Part shown: in pieces, positions 33,789 to 44,727 of the stretch | Position numbering within the stretch: the first letter of the stretch is position 1 | How the letters are laid out: the number at the start of each line of letters is the position of its first letter | Assembly: GCA_034359265.1 (NCBI GenBank) | Contig: CP136893.1 | Location: 18,543,001 to 18,607,000, forward strand | Direction of reading: 5' to 3' | Source of the DNA: Canna indica | Lineage: Eukaryota > Streptophyta > Magnoliopsida > Zingiberales > Cannaceae | Length of the DNA: 64,000 nt | Translations under genes and position numbers: made by a program | Notes under the pieces: generated by a model | Database searches by the model: none | Told to the model about the DNA's origin: nothing | Seen by the model: only the letters and a program-made list of their open reading frames with translations

Positions 33789-34536
33789 ATCGGCAAAAGT
33801 TGAAAGGGAGTTTTTTTGGCCACCGTGAGCTAAAAAGAAATCGGCAAAACTAATTAGTTGGAAGAAAGTAATCTCACCTAGAAACGAGGGAGGCTTGAGA
33901 ATAAGAGGTTTACGGGTTATGAAGAAGGCTTTATTAGCAAAAAGAATTTTGCTTTTGCTCAATGGAAAAAAAGAAGCATGGTGCTCATTGCTGAAACAAA
34001 AGTATAAAAGCTTCTACATAAGCTATTCCAAATAGCATGTAAGTATAAGGATTGGTTGAGAAAGAGCATTGGAAATCCCATGAAAGCCAACATATGGAAG
34101 GACCACTAGATAGGTGGAATACCTTTAAGCAAATGACCAAACATATATATATCAATGTTCAGGAACTTCTTAATTTGAGAAAGATAATGAACTGATTGAA
34201 GAGGATGAATAATTGAATAGAACACGAACATTTTGACTTGTTTTGAGATTTTTTTGTTGTTGTTGTTTTGAGATTACACTTAAAGAAAAAATAGAATTCC
34301 TGCAAATTGATGCAAATGAAGGCTTGGACAAATGGGTATGGGCTGAAAGCTTTAGAGGACAACTTCAATCAAAAAGTGCTTCTTTCTACTTAAAAAGTAA
34401 AAAAAGAAAGAAAGAAAAAACCAGATTTCAATACGAAGAAATTATGACAAATGAAAATAGCTCCAAGAGTAAAATATTTGTGTGGAAACTCCATATGAAA
34501 CATATTACCAACCTCCAACCAACCAATAAACTAATA
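33789..34536 (+). pseudogene. L1 LINE ORF2 fragment
   Basis: Plus-strand frames show ISWKKVISPRNEGGLRIRG, ALLAKRILLLLNGKKEAWC and, further on, DKWVWAESFRGQLQSKSASF and KIFVWKLHMKHI. These line up with the C-terminal half of the L1 ORF2 at 15432-17777 (the TEGGLGI and [15 protein letters not shown] regions). Several stops and gaps. It has no 5' part and is cut at 34537 by a Harbinger-type element. The strand is opposite to the large L1. Confidence 0.65.
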
Positions 34537-36616
34537 GGGCCCGTTTAGTTCGCAAATTGCCCGTCACAGGACACCAGACAGGGACAATGACAGAACACCA
34601 GGTGTCCTGTGACAGCAACTATACCATGTTTGTTTCGTCAAGAACAGGACACGATGTCCAGTCTCGTCCTATGTTTGTTTCGTTATAACACCGTCTTGTA
34701 CAAGACAAAATGATCAAAATACTCTTTCATATTTTTTCATGACCAAATTGATTCTTTTATATTTTGAATAATTTATATAATTTCTAAATATTAAAATTAA
34801 CAAAGATGAGTAAAACAAATTAGAGCAAGAATCATAAAAATGAAAACAACACTTACTGGTAAAGACAATTAACCACCAACCATACTGAAATTTATAACAA
34901 ATTCTTTTCATTGAACTTATTCCAAAGAAATAACTACAAACATCATAAAACAAAATAATATCCCATAGCTAGCTGCAAATCTATAAACGATTTAGATTTA
35001 CAACAAACTATAAATCAAACCATAGCTAGCTAGGATTTAGATTCACAACAAAATGATTCACAACCATGTTTAGGTCGCCGCAAGCCTGAAAATGTATACA
35101 GTGAGAGGCAAAATCAATTCCCGAAACTTTTGAACCATGAAAGTTAAAGTAGCTGTGGTTCTAACACTCCTTTTTAATTCCCTAACATTATCCTAATTCT
35201 TAATTCCCTCGGTGGATACTCTAATTGTAAGGAATTGGGCGGACAACAATATGAAAGGGAAATCATTTTGGAAGTAGAAAAGAATAACCTTTATATAAAA
35301 AAAAACAGTTTTCTTTGCTTCTCCAGAAGTTGGAAGAAAAAGTATGGAGAGATTAAGGGAAGGGATATCTTGCTTAATCTAAACTCTAAAGCTGTTCTCC
35401 ATATGTAGATGCAATGAGACAATACCAATTCAGAATGTATGTTTGATGATGAGAATTCTGTCACTTTCTGGGGCAAACACAGCTGAGCATCATTCAACTT
35501 ATTTTTTTCAACGGGAAAGAGAAGTATGTTCCCCAGTATCTTTTTCTCTGATTATCTGATAACGAAGAGATAGATTTTGGAGATAAGTAGAGAAGCATAC
35601 ATACCTAAGGTACCTAAATATAGGTCTAAAGTAACATGTAGAGCAAAGAGTTACTCAGGCAGTTAAGATAAATAAGAACAAAAATGACTAAATGAGTGTC
35701 ATTTAATCCTGATCAATTAAATTAAACAAACATATATTATTTCCCTGGTGGCATAAAGAACTGTTTGATTTGTTGTGAACAACACAAATAGAGGATGCTC
35801 TTGTTGCTTGCTATAATTGTTAATCAACAAGCATCAGTAAAATTTTTATACCTGGTGACAAATAGGTGATCATTCACAGGGCACAGCTCAAGACTTCTCA
35901 ACTTTCTCTTATGCTGACTCGAAACGAGAGTTCCTGCTTGGAATCTAATTGTGCATGGTGATGAAGACGTTCGTATGTTGCGAATCTCTTCTCTGCCTCT
36001 TCGAGCTGCACAACAGTATCACATTCTCGAAGATGAGAAATGTGGCAGACCAAGAAGTAACCAGGTTACCATCAATCTGTATACAGAATGTTTAAGGGCA
36101 CCTTCTTTCTGAGAACCTGGCACTCCCTCGTGCGATGCTCGACCAGGGCGACGAGGGCTTCCTCCTGTTCCTGTTCCTGCGATGACTCGCCGTCGTTGCC
36201 GCTCATCGATGCGTCGCCGCTATTGCTATTCGCACCAGGCCTTGCTTTATCGCCGTCCCTGTTGAGCTCGATCGCGTCGTCCTCCCTCCAGCTTGGGCTT
36301 CTTTAGCAGGCGTGAGGAGTCCATCCTATCAACCGCTTGTTGGCTTGCTAAGAGGGGAAGGCCAAGGTCGCGAGAGGATACAACCGCAAGCGCGAGAGAC
36401 CCCCCTTCTAGGGGAGGGTATTTTGGTCTTTTGCAGCTTATGTCCTCTACCTCATTTTGGTGTACCGAGAAATTTCTCAATACACCAAAATGGGTTGTTA
36501 TCTTGTTCTGAACACGAGTATTATCCTGTCCCAGGGTCAATTTTGAAAAACAAACGGAGGACACAGATCGGTGTCTTGTCCAATCCCTCGTTTTTTGCAA
36601 AACAAACAAGCCCATA
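34534..36616. mobile_element. PIF/Harbinger-type element carrying gene fragments (element 1)
   Basis: Element 34537-36613. The left end GGGCCCGTTTAGTTCGCAAA is the inverse of the right end TTTGCAAAACAAACAAGCCC. The flank is a 3-bp repeat, ATA (34534-34536 and 36614-36616). PIF/Harbinger elements normally duplicate TTA or TAA, so this is a near match. Subterminal sequences on both sides match those of element 2 (56163-60907), which lies in the opposite orientation. No transposase is present. The interior at 35860-36350 contains exon-like minus-strand sequence of a coiled-coil/WD40 gene, so it is a Pack-type element. Confidence 0.75.
35855..36345 (-). pseudogene. Captured fragment of a coiled-coil/WD40-type gene
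   Basis: Read on the minus strand from 36333: MDSSRLLKKPKLEGG. After a frame change come SMSGNDGESSQEQEQEEALV and ALVEHRTREC (about 36215-36120). After an intron-like gap come VQLEEAEKRF (about 36010) and HKRKLRSLELCPVNDHLFVT (about 35912-35853), followed by a donor-like AG|GTATAA. From memory this order, an acidic/coiled-coil N-terminus followed by the start of WD repeats, fits a plant transducin/WD40-like protein. That match needs a database search. Frames are shifted between pieces and the rest of the protein is absent, so it is not a functional gene. Confidence 0.5.
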
Positions 36617-36618
36617 AT

Positions 36619-36973
36619 ATGAGACCCATGGTTTAAAATATCGTACTGGGCGGTACGATTGGTATTTACCGGTTTTTGAGAAAACCAATATATGGTACAC
36701 CTGGTACCAACCGATATATACCGCCTGTATTATCAAATACCGTCCATAGCGAGAGGTATTTATAAAATACCCGACGATAACCACCTGGTATAAGAGCTTA
36801 TCGTTGTGTTGTCAAAAAAAAATGGCAGCACAGTGTTGTCAAAACAATTGTGCTGGTGACAACATTGTGCTGTCAAAATAGATGACCGAGTGTGGTATCG
36901 GTCCGTACCGAGTGTCGGTATGGTACAGGTATATATCGGTACCGATATCGATATTTTAAACCATGATGAGATC
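36619..36973. mobile_element. hAT-type MITE with 8-bp TSD
   Basis: Element 36627-36965. The ends CATGGTTTAAAATATCG and CGATATTTTAAACCATG are perfect inverses over 17 bp. The flanking 8-bp repeat is ATGAGACC (36619-36626) and ATGAGATC (36966-36973), 7 of 8 identical. The inside is rich in GGTACCG/CGGTACC motifs. 339 bp, non-coding. It begins six bases right of Harbinger element 1. Confidence 0.85.
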
Positions 36974-37176
36974 ATTACCATGGTTAAAACTAATTTGTTT
37001 AAAATTACTCTTTCTACCACAACATTGGTAATTGTACTAGATGTTTTTTTTAAAAGATAATTTTTTTGATATAGAACGCTCGATAAAAGAATTTTGAATC
37101 ATTTACTAAAAAAACAATTTGAATTTTTTTATCCGATGAATTTTTTGTTTGGTCTAATTAGAAGATGGCTCACTGA

Positions 37177-37350
37177 CAGGATTGATTGCAACGAAGTTGT
37201 TAAATTGAAATATTTAGTTCATATTCAATTTTCAACTATGTAATTCAAAGTGGAAAAATGAATTTTATGAAACAAATAATTCTTAAATTAAACAATTTAT
37301 TCTGTTACGAATAAATTGTGTTGCAATGGCTTGTTATTATTAAATTTTAA
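37177..37350 (+). repeat. Diverged direct copy of the UBA/PUB gene's 3' flank
   Basis: GGATTGATTGCAACGAAGTTG at 37178 matches 30993 (GGATTGATTGTAATCAAGTCG). Further on, ATTAAACAATTTATTCTGTTACGAATAAATTGTG and the following TTATTATTAAATTTTAAT match 31266-31335. The two copies are collinear but the internal spacing differs by indels. Seen directly; a duplication is inferred. Confidence 0.6.
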
Positions 37351-37360
37351 TTTAAAAAAT

Positions 37361-37880
37361 AAGATAAATTACACTGATCTTCTCTGAGATTTAGTAAAAT
37401 TATATTGATTTTTCATCTATTTGTAATTTTATTTTGTAACCCTCTTGAGTTTTGTAAAAAATTACACAAATCTTTTCTACTAACGAAAATTATTAGTGGA
37501 GTGTCTGTCATGTGCACTACACATGTTTACTAATGATATTTTTAAAATATTTACATTTTTTTAATTTTAAATGATAAAAATATCGTTATGTTCACTACAC
37601 ATGCACTACACAGTTTACTAATGATATTTTTATATTTTAAAAATATTTTTAAAACAAAATAATTCATTTCAAATTTTTATTTTTAAAATATTTATTCAAT
37701 TATTTTATGCATATATTTTAATAATTTTTCAATAATAGGCATAAGAGAGAAATCATATTACTAACGAACTTTTTTTAACATCTTTAGCTACATGAAGTGT
37801 GAGTATCACCGGGACAAATAAAGAGGAGATCAATGTAATTTCACTAAACTTCAAGGATGTCAGTGTAATTTATCTATATA
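37361..37880. mobile_element. Foldback/MITE candidate with long inverted ends
   Basis: GATAAATTACACTGATC at 37363 is the inverse of the right end (CAGTGTAATTTATC, ending 37874). Similarity continues inward (TTTAGTAAAATTATATTGAT against ATCAATGTAATTTCACTAAA). The middle has repeated ACTACACATG and TTTACTAATGATATTTTTA phrases. A TSD is not clear in the AT-rich flank. It resembles the MULE-type foldbacks elsewhere in the window. Confidence 0.5.
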
Positions 37881-38292
37881 TAAAAAAATGAAACAAAATC
37901 TTTATACATAACATTTTAAACTATGTTGTATATATTGGTAACTGTTAAGAAATACGAATCAAAGTTAACTTAAATATTGTAATTACGCAAATCGATGAAA
38001 TTATCAATTTATTTTTAAGACAATAGAACCCTATCAAAGTTTTAATTAAATTTTATCTTAAATAATTTTCAAGCTTCTAATGTTTGAACAGTGGAACCAT
38101 GTGATATACATAATTGAAGCAAACATTCTTTACCATGACATTTGTGCTAGCATTATATTATGTACTTTTCAAACTCTATTAAAACAAATTGCGTGGAGAA
38201 TAATTATTTCTTGCCTCCTTGCCTAGTTGTGATTACTTTTACAATTTTACCCATCAAATTTCTTCCTAATTATATATATACATATATATTCA

Positions 38293-38324
<32 letters not shown>

Positions 38325-38855
38325 GATATAGCATACAATAGTTTACAATAAAATTAAAATATTCAAATATATGAATATATTAATTATAATAATATAGTAC
38401 ATCCTATATATTATTTTTTTTGCAATATATAATAATCATTTTAAAATTATTTACTTAATTAAAAATTTAATTCTAAATTATAGTATGAATTATTATTTTG
38501 ACTATAAATATTTAATATTATGGAGAAAAACATTTTGATGATTTTTTCTCTATTACTTGTTTATTTCTTATGCTAACTAAATAGTTATTTGATTTATTTC
38601 ATTTTTCTTGTATTCCATCAACTAAACATCCTCAAACTTGACATACCACAATACTTTTGGTATTAATATTGGGGTAATAAATATTATTTCTAAAATTTCT
38701 AAAAATCTCCTTGTTATTTAGATAAATTAATCAAGATTTTCCTCCAAATTTCACAATTAATTTAATTCCATCCCACTATTTTTCATGTGCCCTCTTGAAA
38801 TTTTTTTAATGGCTTTATAACATAGTCATTACAAAGAGTACACGTACGTGAAAAT
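37881..38855. other. AT-rich intergenic DNA, no gene seen
   Basis: Contains an (AAT)n microsatellite near 38295-38322 and otherwise low-complexity AT-rich sequence. Confidence 0.6.
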
Positions 38856-39258
38856 ATACGCACTAGACATGACAATTTTAGGCTCGGCTCGACAAAATCG
38901 GGTTCAGATTGTGTATTATCGTGTTTGGGTCGACCCAATAAGGCCCGAACCTTTAACGTGTCAAGCCGAGCTAAGTGCTATTGGGCCGGGCCAACCTTAT
39001 AGCCCGATAAACACTATTGGAATCGAGTATTAACGGATTTAAAATACGTTAGTTATCGGGTTATCGAGCCGAATTGATCCGATAAAGTCGATTTAATTCA
39101 ATTAAAAATTCTTTTTCTATTATCGGACCAAATGGGTCGAGTCGTGCCGGCCCGTTATTATTCATGTCGTGCCGATGATTCCAAGCCCAAATATTAATCG
39201 GGTCAGGCACAAATTTTTTTGAGTCGGCCCGACACGAATTGACGAGCCTAATACGCAC
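38856..39258. mobile_element. hAT-type MITE with perfect 8-bp TSD
   Basis: Element 38864-39250, flanked by ATACGCAC (38856-38863 and 39251-39258). Ends TAGACATGACAATT and, inverted, TAGGCTCGTCAATT. The inside is rich in GGGTCGACCC, CGGGCC and related motifs seen in other GGGTCGGG-type elements of the window. 387 bp. The ORFs at 38848-39315 are element sequence. Confidence 0.85.
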
Positions 39259-41558
39259 AAGACGTATTATAAGACGTACACATAGACGCGAAAATAAGCA
39301 CATAAAGCAGTACAACTAGGGACCAAATCATAATCCATTAGCAACGTGCCCGGTTGCCCGGATGCCCCACTAGAAAATTAACTTAATTTTTTCTATTTTC
39401 TAATATTTTTAATAAATCACATCAGCTACCACGTGGACTCCACAATACATATTGGAATTATTGGTCCCTTGATTAATAAGACCTAAATCACTTTGGTTCA
39501 GACTAATTAAGACAACCTACGTTAATTAAGACTATTAAGTCCACATGGCGACTGATGTGACTTATTAATAGCATTAAAGATAATAATTTATCAAATTAAT
39601 ATGTCATTTTAGCCTTCAGGGACCATGTAGAAAGAAGGACGTCAAATTAATTATAGAATTTGAGGGAAAATTTACTCAATTTGTCTAAGCTACATAGTAC
39701 ATAGGAAGTTTTTATAATTTTTTAATTATTTAACATGTGGCTTAAAAGGAACAAGATTAAAAAAACATAAAATTATCGTAAATAAATTTTTTATGTATTA
39801 TTTCAAAATATATAATAATACTCATTATTAGGCGTAACTATTTTAAATGGTCAGCATATTATTCATGGTCATGGACCTCGAAGTCCCCTTTTTCACACAT
39901 CAATCCATTACTTCACTCTTGGGTTCGCCAAGCTTTTGATGCATCCCGCATGATGCCAAACTTATCTTGCATCCCCAATGCAATTCTTTCCTTGCTTTCA
40001 CGTCAATTTTATACTTTATCTAAATGGTCCAAATGCACAATGATTAACATGCAGTGGGCCTAATCAACATTATCCCAATTCCCTGGATTCATAATAAAAA
40101 TACTTTTTTTTGTGCCAATTTATATTTAGAATAGAGACCACCAATACACAATCAACATAAATAGCTTTGACATCCAAAGTTCAAGCTTTGTAAATGATAA
40201 ACCCACACAACCTATCTCACACTACTCATCCAGCATAATCGAATTGCAATACACTGGATTCTATAAATGAACAAAATGGTAGGAATTAGTTGCATATCTA
40301 TATGAAGAGTTTGACAATTACAAACCATTGGGTTAGTAGTAGTAGGCAGTCATATTTATTGTGGAGTGAGAGAAGGTCTGCTCAACAACTGATCTTGAGG
40401 TGGGAACCACAATTGACAGTTCTCATGTCTTCTCTATTATTTTGGATTGCAAGTTTGCAACTGATATCACTTGAACCAAATATTTGATGAGAGTAAAAGT
40501 AAACTAACTGATTTAGATAAAGCAGCCCAACTATCCCTTAAATTATTTGGGAGATGTTTAGATCGAAAAGAAGCAACCTTTACCTGCTTTGTAAACAAAG
40601 TGCAGAGTCACAATTGCATCGCAGAAATAATACAAGTACACAGATTTTGATGAACAACTGGAGGCTGAATTGGAAAAAGCAAACAATTCACCCTTTTCTG
40701 TAGCCTTTCTCATAACTGGAATGCAGTAACACTTCCACTGTTAAAACACAGCTGTTTAGAGTGAGACTGTTCTGATCGAAAGATAAAGCAAGTCAACAAA
40801 CAATCACTTTGAGAACACCATCACATGCATCCCTTTCATTGGCTGTAAAAGAAAAAGAGAAGATTCACTAGATTGATCTAAAGCTATCATGGAAGAGTTA
40901 TAATTTGGTTTGGATCTCTGTACGTTGGTCCCCATGAAATGCTACTACGATTTATTAGATTGCTCTGCATAGTGACATTGGACCATGCAAGGATCAAGAT
41001 TGGAGGGCATCAATTCATCTTCCAAGCAAGCTATTTATATGAAAACAAGAAAGAAACCAGCTTGAATTCATTGTCTCTCTAACAGTAAAAAATGGTGAAG
41101 GATGCCGGTGGATTCTGTGCAGGTTGTCGGGATAGCAAAAGTCTAACAAAAGCTATCTGTCCTCCATTTGTTCATTGGAATATTGGATTGCCTAAAGCTG
41201 ATGTGTTTATACTTTTATGTGCCTACTAATGAGACAAATCGAAACAACCAGGTCATCAGACTCAACCACTCTAATCATTGAGTTTTTTAGTTCTCATTAC
41301 ATCCTCAAGGACAGCTAATGAGATTTAATCTTCAAAACAATTGCCCATACAATTCATGGAAGAAGAGAAAAGCTCAAGAAGATTATATAAATATATAATA
41401 CATCATCACTCAAACCCTTCACATTCCCACCACTAAATATATATAGTAAAATTGGACATCTGGCAAACACCGATCGAATTTACCATCAGTTCCTAATTCT
41501 TCTGTTTGAATATGAAATTAAGTAAATAACAAATGGAGAAAATGGATTTATGAGGAAA
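39259..41558. other. Intergenic region left of the RING gene, no gene seen
   Basis: AT-rich to 40250, then less biased sequence to 41558 that may include the 3' UTR of the minus-strand RING gene. No reading frame with protein character, no inverted ends and no clear repeats. Confidence 0.5.
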
Positions 41559-41614
41559 TTACTTGTGGTGTGCTGATGGTGGTGGTGGCGGCGGTCGGAG
41601 TTGAGGGAGGAGGT

Positions 41615-42556
41615 TTAGAATATGTCGAGGATTTCGAGGATGAAGGCATTGCAGATAGGGCAGCTGCCGCGGCTCACCCAGAGCTCCCGAGAGCACCGTC
41701 GGCAGAAGGTGTGGCCGCATGGGATGAAGGCCGCCCCCTTTTGCCGCACCATGCAGATGCAGCAGACATGGAGTATGCCGCCGCCGCCAATGTCCTCCGC
41801 CACCGGCTCTAACGCATCCAACATCCCCAGCGCCGCCGGAGAGGTGCCCTCCCCTCCGCTGCTCCAATGTCTGTCTGTCTGCTCCAGCAGCGCCATTAGT
41901 GAGACCCTCGCTGGTTGCTCTTCCTCCGCTGCCGTAGTCACTGACGCTGGCACCTGTGAGGTGGATCCTAGATCCGAACTTTCTTGAGCGCCGGTTGTTG
42001 CTTCTACAGCTGCTCCGCCGGATGGATGCGTATCCGGTGGAGAGGATGCCGCCAAGGCGGCAGCGCCGGTGGTAGCGGGATTGTACTCGGGGGCGATGGA
42101 TGCGGAAGCGGGGAGTTGGGAGTTCCGGCCGGAGATTGAGCGGGTGACAGGGCGGACGAGGACGGGGTTGGGGCCGCTGGAGACGATAAATTCGGGATAG
42201 CAGATTGAATTGGGCTGGACAGACGAGGCCGCTGCCGCAGCGCAGGCGTTGCCAGCACGGCGAAGACGGAACCGGTCCGCGACCGACTTCCAGTTCATGC
42301 CATTGCCAGAATTCCCGCCCATGGCGTCCTCATTTGCCTCCTGGTCCTCCCTCATGATGTCGAGCAGCGTTCTTCCTCCACCGGCGCCACATCCAACGCC
42401 GGAGGAGGCTGCCCTCTTCTCGCACGCGGCGACGGCGATGGAGGGGCGCATGTCGTCCTCGTCCTTGGCCTTGAGGAGTTCCCGGAGCTTTGTAGACTCC
42501 ACCATCGCCAGCTGCTCCGAGAGCGTTACGCTGCGGCGTTGCCCCCTTCTCTCCAT
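41615..42556 (-). CDS. RING-HC (C3HC4) finger protein, probable E3 ubiquitin ligase
   Basis: Single coding exon, 313 residues, start MERRGQRRSVTLSEQL, stop at 41615. The N-terminal 70 residues look helical (LREL, KAKDEDD). A LLDIMREDQEA segment lies near 84-94, then a long Ala/Ser/Pro-rich linker. The RING is at the extreme C-terminus: C265-x2-C268-x11-C280-x-H282-x2-C285-x2-C288-x10-C299-x2-C302, all eight ligands present, followed by a hydrophobic tail FILEILDIF. RING-HC proteins of this size recruit E2 enzymes and transfer ubiquitin; the substrate is unknown. Coding GC is far above the surroundings, as expected of a real gene. Plus-strand ORFs across it are shadows. Confidence 0.9.
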   Translation of the reverse strand: MERRGQRRSVTLSEQLAMVESTKLRELLKAKDEDDMRPSIAVAACEKRAASSGVGCGAGGGRTLLDIMREDQEANEDAMGGNSGNGMNWKSVADRFRLRRAGNACAAAAASSVQPNSICYPEFIVSSGPNPVLVRPVTRSISGRNSQLPASASIAPEYNPATTGAAALAASSPPDTHPSGGAAVEATTGAQESSDLGSTSQVPASVTTAAEEEQPARVSLMALLEQTDRHWSSGGEGTSPAALGMLDALEPVAEDIGGGGILHVCCICMVRQKGAAFIPCGHTFCRRCSRELWVSRGSCPICNAFILEILDIF

Positions 42557-43100
42557 TAATTATTCAAGATTCAATCTTTAACCACAGAAACTCCAAAAGA
42601 AATCGGCTTTCAAGCGATTTGCGCCTTAAATCCGCAATACCTAAAAAATGCATCAGTCGATGTCAAAAAAAGGAAATCAAATAGCCAGAATCCACTATAC
42701 CCGTATCTTTACCACAGACCAACACGCACCTGGTTAGGCATCGATTCCTTTCTTCAAACCATGGTACAATCCCCTAAATTTCCCTTTCTTATCACCACAA
42801 ACGAGCAAAAATGATCCATTGGAGCGAAAACTACAAGCAAGCCAGAAAATTATGTGTCAGGGGAAATAAAAAAAGAAAAAGGAGAAGAAAATAGAAGATT
42901 GAGGCTTACGAGAAGGGGAGGAAATCACTCTAATCAGGAAAGGGAATTAAATATCGACAGTGGTGGAGAGTTTTGGGGATTGGCGTCGATGAGCGAGCAA
43001 GTTCTATTCCAGTTTGCTTGTGTCGTCTTCTATTGGCGCTGTGTCGACTTCAAGGTGTCCGAAACGGGAACGAGTCATCCGTTATATATATGGAAGGTGA
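42557..43100 (-). promoter_or_regulatory. 5' UTR with probable intron, and promoter, of the RING gene
   Basis: On the minus strand a TATA box (ATATATATAA, 43082-43091) precedes a leader. A donor CTC|GTAAGC lies at 42910/42909 and an acceptor TTTTTTAG at 42641. This would place a 5' UTR intron of about 270 bp upstream of the ATG at 42556. The plus-strand ORFs here (42854-43173) are not supported. Confidence 0.5.
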
Positions 43101-43513
43101 ACTCGTTTTCAACGGTCGAAGGGACCTCATAAACATTTCTATGCGGGTGTGGGCTAACATCACCTTATATTAATGTGGATTAAATGATGAAAATATTTAG
43201 TAACTATTAAAATATCATTTTGTTGGGAAATATTATATTCGTTAAAAACTAATACTATATTTGATAAATATATTACTAAATTGGTTCAAAAGAATAAAAC
43301 AGGAATTGCATTTAGTAATTAACTTTTTAATTTTATATTATAATTATGGAATTTAATCAAAGGATAATAAAAATGTCGTGGAGTGCTTTTGGTACATCAT
43401 ATTTTATAAATTAAGAGTTACTAAATATCTTATTTGATTATACAAAAATATTTATCTAAAAATATAATATACATCTCTTTATGCATATTAATATTCGTAT
43501 TTTTCTTATATAT
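43101..43513. other. AT-rich spacer, no gene seen
   Basis: Low GC and no conserved features between the RING promoter and the next MITE. The ORF at 43434-43685 is AT-rich MITE sequence. Confidence 0.5.
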
Positions 43514-44077
43514 TAAGAGACCATTTGGTACATTACCATTTAAAATTACTATGAATCTAAATTACCACTCAGATATATTATCATTTTTAATATTATCGAC
43601 AATGTTATATTATCATATTTGGCATGTACTGGTAATCTCGCTAGTAATCCATATTATCTTGTTTGGTATAAAAAAAGATTACTAGAAAATTTATATCTTT
43701 AACTAAAATATCATCAAAATAAAAAATAAAAAATAAACTAAAAAAGAATAAAAAAATAAAAAATATAGATTACCATTATACTATGAGATGAGGTAAATAA
43801 GATGAGACGATGACTTCTTTTTTTGTTAATAGAGGATATTTTAGTACATGTATTTTTGTCAAATTAAAAAAATAATATTACTATTTTACTGATAATCCAC
43901 ATAGCCACCCCTCCCTAGGTAGTATGAATTACTACTTGAGTGGTAATGTAGATTATCATGAACATCCAGATTACCAATAATATATTTCAATCAAACACGA
44001 TAATCTGGTGGGTCAAAGTAATTTTAATTAAGATTACCAATAATTTATTTAGATTACCTCAGACTAAACGCCCCTAA
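43514..44077. mobile_element. PIF/Harbinger (Tourist-like) MITE with TAA TSD
   Basis: Element 43517-44074, flanked by TAA (43514-43516 and 44075-44077). The left end is GAGACCATTTGGTACATTACC, and the right end inverted is GGGGCGTTTAGTCTGAGGTA. Both sides hold matching GGTAATC/GATTACC-type subterminal motifs. Related to the element at 49178-49627. Non-coding. Confidence 0.7.
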
Positions 44078-44727
44078 GGATCTATTTGGTTGTTGTAATA
44101 GGCGAGAAATGAAATATACAATGAATATACGAGGAATAAAAACAAATAAGAAATGAAATAACTATTCTCTATTTGAATGATATTACGAATAGATCAGAAA
44201 TATTTGTTTTATTAGCATAACAAATAGATAAAATGACAAAAAAAAACATCCTTCTCAATAATATTAAATTTTTATATTAATTTATAATTTATTAACACAT
44301 TATATTTTATTGGTATATAATATTTCACTTCCCTCTTTAATATTATAATTTATTTTAAAATGACAAAATATAGATAAAATGATAAAATAATAATAATAGA
44401 TAATATTATAATTTATTATAATTCATAATAACGCAATGATGATATAAATTTTTGTAGTATTTTAAAGATAAAATATTAATTTTAAAATATAATAAATGTA
44501 GTTTTTAATTAGTTAAATAATTTATCATATAATTTAATAATATAACAAATAAGATTAATATAATAATATAATTTATGTAATTAAGATTAGTTACAACGAG
44601 CAAAATTAAAAATTATAAGGAGAGACAAGGAATAATTATTTATCATCCATCATGAATATAGGAGGAATATAAATTTGGTAATAAGAATAAGCTGACAAGT
44701 TATTATCTTTATTTGTCACAATCTAGT
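44078..44727. other. AT-rich spacer, no gene seen
   Basis: Starts with GGATCTATTTGGTTGTTG, which looks like a MITE end. No matching inverted end was found before the hAT element. Confidence 0.45.

Noticed and set aside
41570..42581. Plus-strand ORFs over the RING gene
   Set aside because: Shadows of a GC-rich coding exon; the minus-strand frame has a complete RING finger.
44078..44727. MITE starting GGATCTATTTGGTTG
   Set aside because: No inverse end or TSD could be found.
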